Origin: an uncultured Dorea sp.
GTDB taxonomy: Bacteria; Bacillota; Clostridia; Lachnospirales; Lachnospiraceae
Direction of reading: 5' to 3'
Length of the DNA: 16,308 bases
NCBI GenBank assembly: GCA_934307335.1
Contig: CAKRCL010000040.1
Location: 1-16,308 of the forward strand
Of this stretch, positions 15,542-16,308 are shown one piece after another. Both the position numbers and the translations under genes were made by a program. The notes beneath the pieces are model-generated. The model saw only the letters and a list, made by a program, of their open reading frames with translations. It did not search any database and was not told where the DNA came from. Each line of letters begins with the position of its first letter. The first letter of the stretch is position 1.

Positions 15542-16308
15542 ATGAGATTGGATTACATAAAAAGTTTTATTAATGTCGTCAACTGTAAGAGCTTTTCTGT
15601 TGCTGCAAAAAAAGCATTTGTCTCACAGCCGACGATCAGTACTCACATCAAGCAACTGGAAGCGGAATTGGGAGTCCAGCTTTTGGTTAGATCAACAAAA
15701 GATGTGATATTGTCAGAAGAGGGAGTTCTGTTTTATCCATATGCAGTCAGACTTCTTGAAACGGAAAATGAGGCACTGGCACATTTGAACAAGACAGAAG
15801 CAAAGGTAAAAGGAACTGTAACGATTGCTACTTCATCAGTTCCTGGAAATTATATTCTTCCGAGGATTTTGAAACAGACAAGACTTAAATATCCTGAGAT
15901 TGATTATCGTATGCTGGAGGGAGACAGTAGTCAGGTAATTCAGTCGGTCTTAAGATTTGAAGCAGATCTTGGAATAGGGAGTATCCGTACTAATCATGAG
16001 AAATGTATGTGTATGCCGCTTCTAAAAGATCAGATTGTACTTGCAACACCGAATACAGAAGAATATCGGAGCCTGAATGGGGTATTTCCGATTGATAAGC
16101 TGAAGAAAGAGACATTTGTTATACGGGAATCAGGCAGTGGAACAAAGATTGCATATGAAAGTATTGAGAAAGCGCTGAATCTGCATGCAAAGCCGTTGAA
16201 GATTGCCATGCAGGCAGAATCTTCGGATCTGGTCCGAAGAAGTGTAGAAGAAGGAATGGGAGTTGCATTTGTAAGTAGTCTGGCAATTCAAGATTCTCTG
16301 GCATTGGG
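15542..16308 (+). CDS. LysR-family transcriptional regulator (3' end outside window)
   Basis: LysR-type regulator; 255 codons are present and the frame is still open at the window end. The winged helix-turn-helix spans about residues 1-60 (FSVAAKKAFVSQPTISTHIKQLEAELG is split here as FSVAAKKAF and SQPTISTHIKQLE). A substrate-binding-like effector domain starts near 90 with VTIATSSVPGNYILPRIL. A second lobe includes FVIRESGSGT, typical of the CysL/CysB side of the family. From memory, the STKDV and SSVPGNYILP stretches resemble regulators described as selenium-metabolism-associated LysR proteins; that subfamily call is tentative. The start follows AAGAGGA. The gene is divergent from the lipoprotein gene across 253 bp, the usual layout for a LysR regulator and its target. 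Confidence 0.9.
   Translation, partial: MRLDYIKSFINVVNCKSFSVAAKKAFVSQPTISTHIKQLEAELGVQLLVRSTKDVILSEEGVLFYPYAVRLLETENEALAHLNKTEAKVKGTVTIATSSVPGNYILPRILKQTRLKYPEIDYRMLEGDSSQVIQSVLRFEADLGIGSIRTNHEKCMCMPLLKDQIVLATPNTEEYRSLNGVFPIDKLKKETFVIRESGSGTKIAYESIEKALNLHAKPLKIAMQAESSDLVRRSVEEGMGVAFVSSLAIQDSLAL

Overview
The window looks like a chromosomal segment of an anaerobic, low-to-moderate-GC Gram-positive gut bacterium, most likely a Lachnospiraceae member. The evidence is strong AGGAGG-type ribosome sites, AT-rich spacers, intrinsic terminators, a TrkA/TrkH pair, a CapA-like protein and oxygen-sensitive Fe-S and molybdopterin enzymes. This taxon call rests on gene content and style; no rRNA or other marker confirms it. 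No tRNA, rRNA, CRISPR array, transposase or att-like repeat was found.

Left part (1-4685): the C-terminal three quarters of an elongation factor G paralogue ends at a clear terminator. An extended -10 promoter (TGCTATAAT) follows, then trkA-trkH, a tightly coupled potassium-uptake operon with its own terminator.

Middle part (4733-8079): an uncharacterised membrane-anchored protein on the plus strand converges on a minus-strand CapA-family surface metallophosphoesterase-like protein. Their stop codons overlap by 4 bp inside one long bidirectional terminator hairpin. Further right, on the minus strand, is a small P-loop protein with a palindromic candidate operator over its promoter.

Right part (8254-16308) is the most interesting. 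A promoter drives a cytoplasmic molybdopterin/tungstopterin oxidoreductase (single [4Fe-4S], Cys as predicted metal ligand), a four-cluster ferredoxin-like subunit, and a small membrane-anchored protein ending in Cys-Cys-COOH that I recognise as SaoC-like. Next come a divergent response regulator / histidine kinase pair, then a substrate-binding lipoprotein with two vicinal Cys pairs that faces a divergent LysR regulator cut by the window end. From memory of protein-family names, SaoC belongs to the 'selenocysteine-assisted organometal' (SAO) set, the lipoprotein may be related to SaoB, and the LysR protein resembles the regulators described as selenium-metabolism-associated. Here all potential selenocysteine positions are Cys codons, and no selenocysteine machinery is visible.

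Working model (inference): the lipoprotein and the Cys-Cys protein handle a thiophilic metal, metalloid or organometal ligand at the cell surface. The two-component pair senses it or a related envelope signal, the LysR regulator controls the lipoprotein, and the Mo/W oxidoreductase with its Fe-S partner carries out a redox step in the cytoplasm. ABC ATPase and permease genes for the lipoprotein are not in the window.
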